A stretch of DNA of 61,173 nt from Syntrophaceae bacterium (GTDB lineage Bacteria > Desulfobacterota > BSN033 > UBA1163): positions 1-61,173 of the forward strand of contig JACAEX010000010.1 of the NCBI GenBank assembly GCA_013388635.1. The letters run 5' to 3'. Positions 43,576 through 52,524 of the stretch are shown here, piece after piece. The notes under the pieces were generated by a model. That model was not told where the DNA came from and did no database searches. It saw only the letters and a program-made list of their open reading frames with translations. Numbering within the stretch: position 1 is the stretch's first letter; the number at the start of each line of letters is the position of its first letter. Both the position numbers and the translations under genes were made by a program.

Positions 43576-46500
43576 ATGCAAAATGGGAAGGTCAAGGGGG
43601 ATAGAGGGTCGGTATTGGTGATCGGTGCGGGGATTGCAGGAATGCAGTCTGCGCTTCTACTGGCAGAGACGGGGAGAAAGGTATTTCTCTTGGAACAGGG
43701 GCCTGCCATCGGCGGATATTTTCCTCTGCTCGACAAAACCTTTCCTACAAACTCCTGCGGGGTCTGTTTCATGAGCCCGACGCCCCCTGCTTTTTGCCCG
43801 ATTTATGAATGTCACCTCCACGAGCATATCGAATTGTTGCCCTACTCCGAGGTTTTGAAAATTGAAGGAGAGGGAGGCGATTTTAGAGTCTCGGTCCTCC
43901 GGAAACCTCGGTTCGTCGACCCCGGACGATGCACGCTCTGCGAGGCCTGCATCAAGGTCTGTCCTGTCGAGGTGGAGAGAGAATTCGGCGGAGGGCTGGA
44001 GAAACGGAAAGCGATCTACCTTCCATTTCCCCAGGCGATTCCCCATAGCCTGGTTATCGATCCGAAGACCTGCGTCCGATGCCAGGAGTGTGTCAAGGTC
44101 TGCGCTCCGGGTGCGATCGATCTCAATATGAAAGAGGAGCAGGAGACGATCAACGTGGGAGCGATGATCTTAGGATTTGGGTTTGAACCATTCTGGGCAC
44201 AGAGGAAAGGGGAGTACGGCTTTGGTCGGTATGCAAATGTGCTGACGAGCATTCAGTTTGAACGGATGCTCTCGACATCGAGCCCTACGCAGGGGGTTCC
44301 GAAGCGGCTTTCAGATGGAAAGAGGATCGAGAGGATTGCATTTATTCAGTGTGTGGGGTCGCGCGACCCTTCCTGCGGCCAGGATCATTGCTCCACCATC
44401 TGCTGTATGTATGCGACCAAACAGGCCATGATTGCAAAGGAAAGATCCCCGGACCTCGAGGTCACCTTCTTCTACATGGATGTCCGGCCGATGGGAAAGG
44501 ATTATGAACGATATTACGAGCGGGCAAAGGGCGAATACGGGATCGAATACAGGCGGTGTGCCATCTCAACCATCAAAGAACTGCCCGGGAGCAGGGATCT
44601 TCGGATCACCTATGTCAAAGAGGATGGGACCTTTGAGGAGAAGGATTTTGATGCGGTTGTCCTTTCCGTGGGTTTCACCCCGCCGCAGACCATTAAGGAT
44701 TTGGCGGAGAGGATGGGTCTTCTCTTAAACCCGCAGGGCTTCTGCCAGACCGGTGAGTTCAATCCGGCTGAGACCTCGGTTAAGGGAATCTTTGTAGGAG
44801 GGGCATTCCGAGGGCCCAAGGACATCCCGGAGACAGTGGTAGAAGGGGCGAGTGCGGCAGCTGGAGCCGCCTCCTTTCTTTCGATGTATCGTCCTCCTGA
44901 TCAGAAGAAGGAGTATCCTGCAGAGGGGGCCATATCCGAAGAGGTTCCGAAGATCGGGGTCTTCGTCTGCCATTGTGGAGAGGAACTGAAGAAGTACCTC
45001 TCCATCTCCAACCTGATGGATGAGGCCAAAGGAATGAGAGAGGTGGCCCATGTGGAAGAGGTCGGTTTGGCATGCCTTCCCGAGGGTCTCGATTTGATCA
45101 AGAGGAGGATAGGAGAGCACGGCCTGAACCGAGTCGTGGTTGCGGGTTGTTCCCATCGGGAGATTCGGAAGGCCATGGAAGAGATGGCGAAAGCCATGGG
45201 CTTCAATCCTTACCTGATCGAGTACGCCAACATCCGGGAGCAATGCGCTTTTGTCCATCGAAACGATCAGGAGCTTGCGACCGAAAAGGCAGAGGTTCTG
45301 ATCCGAATGGCTGTCGAGCGGGCCCGGAAAGCCCAGCCCATTCGGAAAGGGAGAGCGATGGTTGTGAAGAAGGGCTTGGTGGTCGGGGGGGGCCTTTCCG
45401 GCATGACCGTCTCTCTTCGGCTGGCAGAGCAGGGATACGAGGTCCACCTGGTCGAGAAAGAAAGAGAACTCGGCGGGAATTTGAAAGAGGCGTTTTATAC
45501 GTTGAAGGGCTCTGATCCCCAAGCCCTTTTACAGAACCTGGTCAGGGAAGTGGAGAAGAATGGGATGATCCGCATCTATACCGGAGCAGAGGTCCTCGGA
45601 TTTGAAAAGAGAAACGGACACTACCGGACAAAGATCCGCTTTCAGGGCGTCGGAGGCTCGACTCTACGAGAAGAGAAGGACCTCGACCATGGGGTTCTGA
45701 TCCTGGCAACAGGTGGAAAGGAGATCAGTCCGAAGGGGTATCTTTACGGAGAGGATAGCCGGGTGATCACGCAGCGGCAGTTGGAGAAGATGATCCATCT
45801 GAATGACGAAAACCTGAAGGATTTCCGTTCCGTGGTGATGATCCAGTGTGTAGGCTCGAGGGATGAAGAGCATCCTTACTGCAGTCGCATCTGCTGTGGT
45901 CATGCGGTAAAGAACGCCCTGAAGTTAAAGGAGAGAGATCCCGGTATGGATGTTTATGTCCTCTACCGAGACGTCCGGACCTATGGGTTTTACGAGAGCT
46001 ACTACCATGAGGCAAGAGGCAAAGGGGTGATCTTCATTCGCTATGACCTGGAGAACAGGCCAGAGGTGACTCTTCGAAATGGGAACCTTGAAGTCTCGGT
46101 CTTCGATCCGGCGATGGGCAGGCCGGTCACGTTATCTCCGGACCGCATCGTTCTGAGCACGGGGATCGAACCCAACGACCAGCAGGAGCTGGCAAAGATT
46201 TTCGGTGTCGAGCTTAATTCGGATGGTTTCTTTGCGGAGGCCAATCCAAAATCGGCGCCGCTCGATTCGGTGGACCGCGGAAAATTCTTCTGCGGCCTCT
46301 GTCATTCACCCAATTTCATCGAGGATTCGATCTCTCAGGGGAATGCCGCAGCGATCCGGGCTGCGACGATCCTGTCCAAGGAGGCGGTTGAGGAGAAGGC
46401 CTATCTGGCTTATGTGATCAAGAGGCTCTGCTGCGGGTGCGGCCTCTGTGTCACGGTTTGTCCGTATGGAGCAAGGGTCCTCAATGAGGAGGAAGGGAAG

Positions 46501-46629
46501 GCAGAGGTGATCGGGGCGCTCTGCCAGGGATGTGGCTCCTGCGTGGTCGCCTGTCGGAATGCAGCCTCTCAGCAGCGAAACTTTGAGAAAGATCTGAACA
46601 TGGCTGTCCTCGATGCAGCCATCGAATGA
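43576..46629 (+). CDS. double HdrA-like fusion flavoprotein (copy 3)
   Basis: This 1017-residue protein contains two HdrA-like units. Unit 1 (about 1-450) starts at FAD motif GAGIAG, with a variant FPTNSCGVCFMSPTPP cysteine region and ferredoxin motifs CTLCEACIKVCP and CVRCQECVKVCA. Unit 2 (about 455-1017) begins with the HdrA N-terminal domain GVFVCHCGEEL, has FAD motif GGGLSG, and ends with a double ferredoxin (CGCGLCVTVCP and CQGCGSCVVACR). Two FADs in one chain suit electron bifurcation. The MvhD-like gene immediately downstream would dock at the C-terminal ferredoxin region. AGAGGAAC lies before the ATG. Confidence 0.9.
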   Translation: MQNGKVKGDRGSVLVIGAGIAGMQSALLLAETGRKVFLLEQGPAIGGYFPLLDKTFPTNSCGVCFMSPTPPAFCPIYECHLHEHIELLPYSEVLKIEGEGGDFRVSVLRKPRFVDPGRCTLCEACIKVCPVEVEREFGGGLEKRKAIYLPFPQAIPHSLVIDPKTCVRCQECVKVCAPGAIDLNMKEEQETINVGAMILGFGFEPFWAQRKGEYGFGRYANVLTSIQFERMLSTSSPTQGVPKRLSDGKRIERIAFIQCVGSRDPSCGQDHCSTICCMYATKQAMIAKERSPDLEVTFFYMDVRPMGKDYERYYERAKGEYGIEYRRCAISTIKELPGSRDLRITYVKEDGTFEEKDFDAVVLSVGFTPPQTIKDLAERMGLLLNPQGFCQTGEFNPAETSVKGIFVGGAFRGPKDIPETVVEGASAAAGAASFLSMYRPPDQKKEYPAEGAISEEVPKIGVFVCHCGEELKKYLSISNLMDEAKGMREVAHVEEVGLACLPEGLDLIKRRIGEHGLNRVVVAGCSHREIRKAMEEMAKAMGFNPYLIEYANIREQCAFVHRNDQELATEKAEVLIRMAVERARKAQPIRKGRAMVVKKGLVVGGGLSGMTVSLRLAEQGYEVHLVEKERELGGNLKEAFYTLKGSDPQALLQNLVREVEKNGMIRIYTGAEVLGFEKRNGHYRTKIRFQGVGGSTLREEKDLDHGVLILATGGKEISPKGYLYGEDSRVITQRQLEKMIHLNDENLKDFRSVVMIQCVGSRDEEHPYCSRICCGHAVKNALKLKERDPGMDVYVLYRDVRTYGFYESYYHEARGKGVIFIRYDLENRPEVTLRNGNLEVSVFDPAMGRPVTLSPDRIVLSTGIEPNDQQELAKIFGVELNSDGFFAEANPKSAPLDSVDRGKFFCGLCHSPNFIEDSISQGNAAAIRAATILSKEAVEEKAYLAYVIKRLCCGCGLCVTVCPYGARVLNEEEGKAEVIGALCQGCGSCVVACRNAASQQRNFEKDLNMAVLDAAIE

Positions 46630-46715
46630 TAGAAAAAGCATAGCGCATAGAGCATCGCGCATAGCGAAAAATCTCTCGACGCTCAGCGCTTTGCGCTCTG
46701 CGACGAAGAAGGAGG
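46630..46715. repeat. heptad inverted repeat (CGCATAG / CGCTCTG type)
   Basis: AGCATAG, CGCATAG, AGCATCG and CGCATAG are answered by CGCTCAG, CGCTTTG and CGCTCTG. The gap separates the HdrA fusion from the MvhD-like gene. Confidence 0.8.
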
Positions 46716-46720
46716 AAGAG

Positions 46721-47143
46721 ATGGCCGACTTTGAGCCGAGGATCGTAGCCTTTCTATGCCACTGGTGTACGTATACAGGAGCTGATCTTGCAGGAACGAC
46801 CCGGCAGCAATATCCGCCGAACATCCGTATCATTCACCTGATGTGTTCCGGAGCGGTCGATTCCATCTATGTGCTTAAGGCATTGATCGACGGAGCGGAT
46901 GGGGTGCTGATCGGAGGCTGCCATCCGGGAGACTGCCATTACCAAACAGGAAACTATAAGGCCCGGAGAAGGGTGGCCATTCTGAAGGGGATCCTGAATC
47001 AGATGGGCTTTACCGAGGATCGCATCTGGCTGAGGTGGATCAGCGCCAGCGAGGGAAAGCTCTTTGCGGATACCGTGACGAAGATGGTCGAGGAACTGAA
47101 GAAGATGGGTCCAAATCCTATGAAACAACTCTGGGATGCCTAA
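46721..47143 (+). CDS. MvhD/FrhD-type 2Fe-2S electron transfer subunit
   Basis: This 140-residue protein has FLCHWCTYTGADLAG, RIIHLMCSGAVDSIYVLKAL and DGVLIGGCHPGDCHYQTGN, the hallmark cysteines of the hydrogenase delta subunit that feeds electrons to HdrA. The true start is ATG 46721 behind GGAGG. The longer frame upstream is repeat DNA. It links a donor module to the double HdrA upstream. No hydrogenase large subunit is in view, so the donor is probably the FrhB-like protein next to it. Confidence 0.92.
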   Translation: MADFEPRIVAFLCHWCTYTGADLAGTTRQQYPPNIRIIHLMCSGAVDSIYVLKALIDGADGVLIGGCHPGDCHYQTGNYKARRRVAILKGILNQMGFTEDRIWLRWISASEGKLFADTVTKMVEELKKMGPNPMKQLWDA

Positions 47144-47185
47144 TAAAAAGCACGCTAAGCGCTATGCGCCTGGCGATAGGGAAAG
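47144..47185. repeat. heptad repeat (GCGCTAT type)
   Basis: CACGCTA, AGCGCTA, TGCGCCT and GGCGATA units lie between the MvhD-like and FrhB-like genes. They are short and related to the 46630 element. Confidence 0.6.
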
Positions 47186-47199
47186 GAGATTTGCTGAAG

Positions 47200-48348
47200 A
47201 TGGCGAGACATGGGGTGATTAAGGTTTCGGAGGGGAGGACCGAAGAGGCTATCATCGGGATTCTGAAGTCCCTTTTGGAAAAGAGGGTCGTTGAGGCCAT
47301 TCTCATACCCAAAGGAGTTCCTTCTGGAGAGGGGTTCGTCCAGAGTTTGATCCGGGATCCCGAGAAGCTGAATGGGGTATCTGTGATTTCACCCACGATG
47401 CCGGTTCAGTCTGCGAGGGTGGCTTCCAATCTGACCTTTAAAAACCTGGGTAAGAAAGTGGCTGCCGTGTTAAAACCCTGCGAGATCAGGGCCACTGTGG
47501 AGCTGGCCAAGTTTCTTCAGGTCAAACTGGACAATCTCTATCTCATCGGAACCGATTGCCCCGGAACTTTTGAAGTGCCTGATTATGCAAAGATGTCTCA
47601 GGAGGGAAAGGGAGGCGAGAGGTTGAGAGCGGCATTGCTCAAAGGGATGAGCGAAGGCGAGGTTCCGATGATCGATGGATACGCCTTTCGGACAGCCTGT
47701 CAGATGTGCGAATATCCGGTCCCGCAGGCAGATATGGTCTTCGAGCTTTTTGGTTACCCAAGCGATCAGGAGATAGGCGTTGAGGTGGGAGAAAATTTAG
47801 AAAAGGAGATTGAGGAGAAGGAAATTCTCTCTTTTTCCAAAGAGGGCTCCAGGAATCGAGCCGATGTGATCGGAAAGGTGACTGCTGAGAGGATGAAGAA
47901 AAGAGATGGGTTCTTCCAGGAATTTAGAGAGGTGGTCAAGGACCTCCGATCCTTCCTGGATCGATTTTCTACCTGCATTCGATGTCACAACTGCATGGTG
48001 GCCTGTCCGATCTGTTACTGCAAGGAATGTGTCTTCAGGACACCGGTCTTTGAGCACGAGGGGGACCAGTTTCTGAGATGGGCGGATCGAAAGGGTGCGA
48101 TCCGGATGCCGACCGACACCCTGATCTTTCACCTCATCCGGATGTCTCACATGGTCACCTCCTGCATCGGATGTGGACTCTGCGATAGCGCCTGTCCAAG
48201 CCGGCTGCCGGTAGCCACCCTCTTTCGAAGCGTAGGAGACAGGATTCAGAAGATGTTCCAGTATGTCCCCGGAAGGGATGTGAAGGAGACGCCACCTGTG
48301 GCCACCTTCAGAGAGGATGAACTGAAGATCGAATCAGGATCACTTTGA
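47200..48348 (+). CDS. FrhB/FdhB-family flavin iron-sulfur oxidoreductase
   Basis: This 382-residue protein belongs to the F420-hydrogenase/formate dehydrogenase beta-subunit family. The core reads VAAVLKPCEIRATVELAKF and GTDCPGTFEV, with a cysteine pair in FRTACQMCEYP. Iron-sulfur motifs occur in CIRCHNCMVACPICYCKECVF and CIGCGLCDSACPSRLP. Such proteins bind FAD and oxidise F420, NAD(P)H or another carrier. The substrate cannot be read from sequence. I choose ATG 47200 (AGGAG at 47184-47188). An earlier ATG at 47164 lies inside the heptad repeat. It lies between the MvhD-like and fumarate-reductase-like genes. Confidence 0.85.
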   Translation: MARHGVIKVSEGRTEEAIIGILKSLLEKRVVEAILIPKGVPSGEGFVQSLIRDPEKLNGVSVISPTMPVQSARVASNLTFKNLGKKVAAVLKPCEIRATVELAKFLQVKLDNLYLIGTDCPGTFEVPDYAKMSQEGKGGERLRAALLKGMSEGEVPMIDGYAFRTACQMCEYPVPQADMVFELFGYPSDQEIGVEVGENLEKEIEEKEILSFSKEGSRNRADVIGKVTAERMKKRDGFFQEFREVVKDLRSFLDRFSTCIRCHNCMVACPICYCKECVFRTPVFEHEGDQFLRWADRKGAIRMPTDTLIFHLIRMSHMVTSCIGCGLCDSACPSRLPVATLFRSVGDRIQKMFQYVPGRDVKETPPVATFREDELKIESGSL

Positions 48349-48440
48349 AAAGCATTATGGGATAATGGAACGATGGAATAATGTTTTTTAAAAATTAGGC
48401 AATCCCATAGTTCCAATATTCCATTATTCCAGAAGGGAAT
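48349..48440. repeat. imperfect inverted repeat (GGAATAATG type)
   Basis: AGCATTATGGGATAATGGAA on the left and AATATTCCATTATTCCAG on the right can pair across a T/A-rich middle. It fills the gap before the iron-sulfur subunit gene and belongs to the same class of gap element. Confidence 0.7.
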
Positions 48441-48478
48441 GTTGCATGAACGTTGGTTGATGACGGCAGGAGGATTCA

Positions 48479-49219
48479 ATGGAAGCAGAAAAGAAAGAGA
48501 AGGAAGATCTCGTTCCGATCTTTATCATGGGAAAGCGGTACGAAGTTCCCTCTTCCCTGACCATCCAGAAGGCGATGGAGTATGCCGGGTATCAGTTGAT
48601 CCGAGGATGTGGCTGTCGGGGAGGGATCTGCGGGGCTTGCGCCACGGTCTACCGATTTCCGGGAAGTTATAAGATCGAGGTGGGGCTGGCCTGTCAGACC
48701 GTTGTCCAGCCCAATATGTACCTGACGCAGATCCCCTTCTTTCCGGCGACGAAAAGTGTCTATGACATCGAGAAGATAAAACCCACGATTGAAACGCTGG
48801 TAAAGGCGTACCCGGAACTGTTGCGATGTCTGCAATGCAATACGTGTACGAAGTCCTGCCCGATGGAGATCGAGGTCATGGACTACATCGCAGCGGCGAT
48901 GAGGGGCGACGTGGCTCGACTGGCGGAACTTTCATTCGACTGTGTGATGTGCGGCCTTTGCACGGCCCGATGCCCGGCTGAGATCTGCCAGTACAATATC
49001 GCGATCCTTGGAAGGCGGCTTTACGGCAAATATATTGCCCCGAAGGCAGAACACTTAGCCTCGATGGTGAAGGAGGTTGAGAAAGGTAGGTATGAGCAGA
49101 TGCTCAGGGAACTGATGGACACCGATGAAGAGACTCTTAAAAAGCTCTACAACGAAAGGGAGATCGAGCCTGAACAGGCGGGTGAAGACTGGACGCCAAA
49201 AGACAAAACGTACCTATAG
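48479..49219 (+). CDS. soluble fumarate reductase/succinate dehydrogenase-like iron-sulfur subunit
   Basis: This 246-residue protein has an N-terminal 2Fe-2S domain (C46, C51, C54, C72, in CRGGICGACATVY). Two four-cysteine motifs follow, C117-C120-C123-C127 (CLQCNTCTKSCP) and C155-C158-C161-C165 (CVMCGLCTARCP). Ordinary SdhB has a 3Fe-4S cluster in last place, whereas here the motif is that of a 4Fe-4S. The C-terminal tail is charged. AGGAGG precedes ATG 48479. It pairs with the flavoprotein gene downstream. No membrane-anchor subunit is present. Confidence 0.87.
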   Translation: MEAEKKEKEDLVPIFIMGKRYEVPSSLTIQKAMEYAGYQLIRGCGCRGGICGACATVYRFPGSYKIEVGLACQTVVQPNMYLTQIPFFPATKSVYDIEKIKPTIETLVKAYPELLRCLQCNTCTKSCPMEIEVMDYIAAAMRGDVARLAELSFDCVMCGLCTARCPAEICQYNIAILGRRLYGKYIAPKAEHLASMVKEVEKGRYEQMLRELMDTDEETLKKLYNEREIEPEQAGEDWTPKDKTYL

Positions 49220-49395
49220 AAAGAAAAATTCGAAGCACGAAATTCGAAATCCGAGACAATCCCTAATGACCCAAATTCAAAAATTAAAACCTATAATTTA
49301 TCGCGTTTTGGAAATTAGGACTTTTGAATTTAGATTTGTTTCGACTTTCAATATTCGGATTTCGGATTTTCCGATGCGTAAAACGCATTGGAGCG
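49220..49395. repeat. heptad-periodic inverted repeat (TTCGAA-rich type)
   Basis: AATTCGA, AGCACGA, AATTCGA and AATCCGA units on the left are answered by TTCGACT, TTCAATA, TTCGGAT and TTCGGAT on the right. It matches the elements at 9-155 and 39627-39790. It lies between the two subunit genes. Confidence 0.82.
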
Positions 49396-49405
49396 CGGAG
49401 GTTTT

Positions 49406-51079
49406 ATGCCATATACGAGAGAATTAAAGGAGCTGATCAAAAGAGTGGAGGCAACCAGACCTGCACGGGTGGAAAGAAAGAGGAGGGGCGAGGAGTTTCC
49501 CGTGCTTTCCCTGAAGGAGAGGGAGGAACGACTCAGAAAGTATCACCCCGATTTCAAGGAGGGTTCGAGGACGGAGATCCGTGTGGGACCGAGTAAGGGG
49601 TATGCGATCTCTCCTGAGATCGTAAACCTTTTGGAGGCTAAAAGCAGGGTCGATCCGGATGCGATCGATCTGACAAAGGTTGCGTATGAAACCGATGTGC
49701 TCATCCTTGGCGGAGGCGGTGCTGGCACAGCCGCGGCCTTGACCGCTCAGGAGAATGGAGCAAAGGTCCTGATTGCGACCAAATTGAGGCACGGGGATGC
49801 CAACACCATGATGGCCGAGGGTGGCATCCAGGCGGCCACCAAAGGGACGAAGGATTCACCTTACTATCATTACCTCGATGTATTGGGAGGAGGCCATTTT
49901 AAGAACGTTCCAGAACTTGTTTACACCCTTGTGACGGAAGCGCCGAAGGTTATAGCGTGGTTAGAGGGGCTGGGCTGTATGCTCACCAAATTCCCTGAAG
50001 GACAGCTCAAGGCCCTCCACGGAGGTGGGACGTGCCGGAAGAGGATGCATTATGCCGCGGATATCACCGGCGCAGAGATTATGAGAACCCTAAGGGATGA
50101 GGCGAGGAACCGGCCTGAAGATATCAAGGTCCTCGAGTTTTGCCCGGCCGTGGAGTTGATCTTGAATGAATATGGACACTGTGCGGGCGCAGTTCTCTAT
50201 AATTTAGAGACCGAGGAATATTTTGTCGTAAAGGCCAAAGCGGTCATTATGGCGACAGGTGGTTCGGGAAGGCTCCATATCCAGGGATTCATGACGACCA
50301 ATCATTACGGTGCAACCGGGGATGGCCTGATTTTAGGCTATCGTGCCGGTGTTAAATTGTGTTTCCTCCATACCGTCCAGTACCATCCGACTGGTGCCGT
50401 CTTCCCCGAACAGGCAGAGGGCCTCCTGATCACAGAGAAGTTTAGAGGGGCAGGGGCCAATGCCCTTAATATTGATGGGGAGCAATTTGTCAATGAGAGA
50501 GAGCCGAGGGATGTGGAATCTGCCTCATTCATCCGTGAATGCACGGAGGTGGGGAAAGGGGTTCCAACCCCAACAGGGAAGGTGGGTGTTTGGTTGGATT
50601 CACCGATGATCGACATCCTGATGGGCGAAGGAGCGGTGAAAAGAGAATTTCCTGGAAAGTACATCCTATTCAAGCGGTTCGGGATCGACATCTCAAAGGA
50701 GCCCATGCTGGTCTATCCCACGCTCCATTATCAGAACGGAGGGTTGGAATATAACAGTCGTTGTGAGACCTCCATTCCTGGATTCTTTGCGGCAGGCGAG
50801 GTTTCAGGCGGTGTCCATGGAGAGAATCGATTGATGGGGAATTCTCTTCTCGACGTCTGCGTCTTCGGAAGAATTGCCGGCGTCAGCGCTGCTCTTTACG
50901 CGAAAGAGAGATTCCAAGAGGGGAGATTGACCCTGGATCATGTGCGCAGGTACCACAGGGAACTGGAGGAGGCAGGGATCATCACGGACCGTGTGGCGCC
51001 GATGCTGCTTCCCGATTACTCCAATCCCAAAGTGCGAGAGCGGCAGCTGACCACCCGCTATCTCGGCACGATCCGTTAG
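49406..51079 (+). CDS. soluble fumarate reductase/succinate dehydrogenase-like flavoprotein
   Basis: This 557-residue FAD enzyme has the FAD motif GGGGAG at 102-107, preceded by an unusual basic N-terminal extension of about 95 residues. The catalytic site is kept: HTVQYHPTG (322-330), TEKFRGAGA with Arg347, and HGENRLMGNSLLD. In SdhA/FrdA the FAD is bound through a His in HTVAAEGG. Here the matching position is Asn133 (NTMMAEGG), so FAD is probably non-covalent, as in soluble thiol-linked fumarate reductases or aspartate oxidase. It starts at ATG 49406 behind GCGGAGG. With Hdr genes upstream and succinyl-CoA synthetase downstream, I favour fumarate/succinate chemistry linked to Hdr. Confidence 0.87.
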   Translation: MPYTRELKELIKRVEATRPARVERKRRGEEFPVLSLKEREERLRKYHPDFKEGSRTEIRVGPSKGYAISPEIVNLLEAKSRVDPDAIDLTKVAYETDVLILGGGGAGTAAALTAQENGAKVLIATKLRHGDANTMMAEGGIQAATKGTKDSPYYHYLDVLGGGHFKNVPELVYTLVTEAPKVIAWLEGLGCMLTKFPEGQLKALHGGGTCRKRMHYAADITGAEIMRTLRDEARNRPEDIKVLEFCPAVELILNEYGHCAGAVLYNLETEEYFVVKAKAVIMATGGSGRLHIQGFMTTNHYGATGDGLILGYRAGVKLCFLHTVQYHPTGAVFPEQAEGLLITEKFRGAGANALNIDGEQFVNEREPRDVESASFIRECTEVGKGVPTPTGKVGVWLDSPMIDILMGEGAVKREFPGKYILFKRFGIDISKEPMLVYPTLHYQNGGLEYNSRCETSIPGFFAAGEVSGGVHGENRLMGNSLLDVCVFGRIAGVSAALYAKERFQEGRLTLDHVRRYHRELEEAGIITDRVAPMLLPDYSNPKVRERQLTTRYLGTIR

Positions 51080-51110
51080 GTTTTATCATCTCTTTGAATG
51101 GATAGATCGG

Positions 51111-51140
51111 GGGCTCGGTTTTCAACCGAGCCCTTTGATT
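51111..51140 (+). terminator. intrinsic terminator closing the Hdr-fumarate reductase block
   Basis: A perfect 10-bp stem, GGGCTCGGTT (51111-51120) with AACCGAGCCC (51124-51133), a TTC loop, and a T-rich tail. It separates the redox block from sucCD. Confidence 0.9.
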
Positions 51141-51229
51141 TTCAATTAAATAGGTCTTTCGAACATCTTCTTTTGAGCCCTTCGTATTATTGCTGGCATT
51201 TTTTTCTTTTTTAGGTTGATGAAATCCGT

Positions 51230-51235
51230 TATAAT
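51230..51235 (+). promoter_or_regulatory. -10 box (TATAAT) of the sucCD promoter
   Basis: A perfect TATAAT at 51230-51235 lies 38 bases before the sucC start. The -35 region is only a T-run, so the promoter may be weak or need an activator. Confidence 0.45.
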
Positions 51236-51272
51236 ACGCTGGCCTAATTTCGAAGAGGGGAGGAAAAGGTGA

Positions 51273-52436
51273 ATGAAGATTCATGAATATCAGGCCAAGG
51301 AGGTTCTGAAAGGATACGGCGTTCCCGTTCCCAGAGGGAGGGTTGCCGGGGATTCTGAGGAGGCGCGAAAGATTGCCGAAGAGATTGGCACAAAGCCGAT
51401 TGTGGTGAAGGCACAGATCCACGCGGGTGGAAGAGGTAAGGGCGGCGGCGTCCGTGTGGTGACGAGTCCTGAAGAAGCGGAGAGGGCAGCCAAGGAAATA
51501 TTAGGAATGACACTGGTTACCCATCAGACCGGGCCAAAAGGAAGGGTGGTTCGAAAAGTCCTGATCGAAGAGGGAGTGCAAATTCAGAGGGAGTTCTATG
51601 TGGGTGTGGTCATCGATCGTTCGAAGGCCTGTCCGGTTGTGATGGCCAGCGCAGAGGGAGGGGTGGAGATTGAGAAGGTGGCCGAAGAGTCTCCCGAGAA
51701 GATTGTGAAGGAATGGGTAGACCCTTCCACGGGATTCAGACCCTTTCAGGCAAATAAGATCGGCTATGGACTGGGCCTCGATCCGGGCCAGGTTGGAAAG
51801 ATGAGGGGAATTCTTATCGGCCTTTATCGGGTCTTTCAGGAGAAGGACTGCTTACTTGCAGAGATCAACCCCCTGGTCCTCACCCAGGCCGGAGACTTCA
51901 TCGCCCTCGATGCCAAGATGAATCTCGACGATAACGGACTCTTTCGTCATAAGGAGATGGCTGCCCTGAGGGATTTGAATGAGGAGGCCCCGCTGGAGAT
52001 CGAAGCCTCTCGGTACAATCTCAATTATATCAAGCTCGATGGGAACGTGGGTTGCATGGTGAACGGGGCCGGCCTGGCCATGGCCACGATGGACATCATT
52101 AAGGTAGTCGGAGCTCAGCCTGCCAATTTTCTCGACGTTGGCGGAGGAGCAACGGTTGAGATGGTGAAAAACGGCTTCAAGATCCTGATGTCTGACCCTG
52201 ACGTGAAGGTCGTCTTTATCAACATATTCGGTGGCATTCTCAGATGTGATACCCTGGCAAAGGGTGTGACAGAAGCTGTTCGAGAGGTGAACGTAAAAGT
52301 CCCCATCGTGGTGAGATTGGAAGGGACAAACGTCGAGGAAGGCAGAAGGATTCTGAACGAATCCGGCCTTAATTTTGCTGTTGCCATTGGAATGAAGGAA
52401 GGAGCCGAGAAGGTGGTGGCAGCACTAAGGAAATAG
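51273..52436 (+). CDS. sucC: succinyl-CoA synthetase beta subunit
   Basis: This 387-residue ATP-grasp subunit starts MKIHEYQAKEVLKGYGVPVP, the family signature. Nucleotide-binding features include VKAQIHAGGRGKGGGV and EINPLVLT. GNVGCMVNGAGLAMATMD and NIFGGILRCD are intact. With SucD it interconverts succinyl-CoA and succinate with ATP or GTP. GAGGGGAGGAAAAGG precedes the start. In an anaerobe it can run in either direction of the TCA cycle. Confidence 0.96.
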   Translation: MKIHEYQAKEVLKGYGVPVPRGRVAGDSEEARKIAEEIGTKPIVVKAQIHAGGRGKGGGVRVVTSPEEAERAAKEILGMTLVTHQTGPKGRVVRKVLIEEGVQIQREFYVGVVIDRSKACPVVMASAEGGVEIEKVAEESPEKIVKEWVDPSTGFRPFQANKIGYGLGLDPGQVGKMRGILIGLYRVFQEKDCLLAEINPLVLTQAGDFIALDAKMNLDDNGLFRHKEMAALRDLNEEAPLEIEASRYNLNYIKLDGNVGCMVNGAGLAMATMDIIKVVGAQPANFLDVGGGATVEMVKNGFKILMSDPDVKVVFINIFGGILRCDTLAKGVTEAVREVNVKVPIVVRLEGTNVEEGRRILNESGLNFAVAIGMKEGAEKVVAALRK

Positions 52437-52515
52437 TCTGGAGTAATGAGTTCGTAGTTCGGAGTCTCTAGTTTGAGGCTCAAAACTCAAAACTATGAAC
52501 TCTCAATTCTTACCG
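52437..52515. repeat. heptad inverted repeat (GTTCGGA / AACTCAA type)
   Basis: GTCTGGA, GTAATGA, GTTCGTA, GTTCGGA and GTCTCTA are answered by AACTCAA, AACTATG, AACTCTC and AATTCTT. It fills the sucC-sucD gap without breaking the operon. Confidence 0.82.
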
Positions 52516-52524
52516 GAGGTAAGC

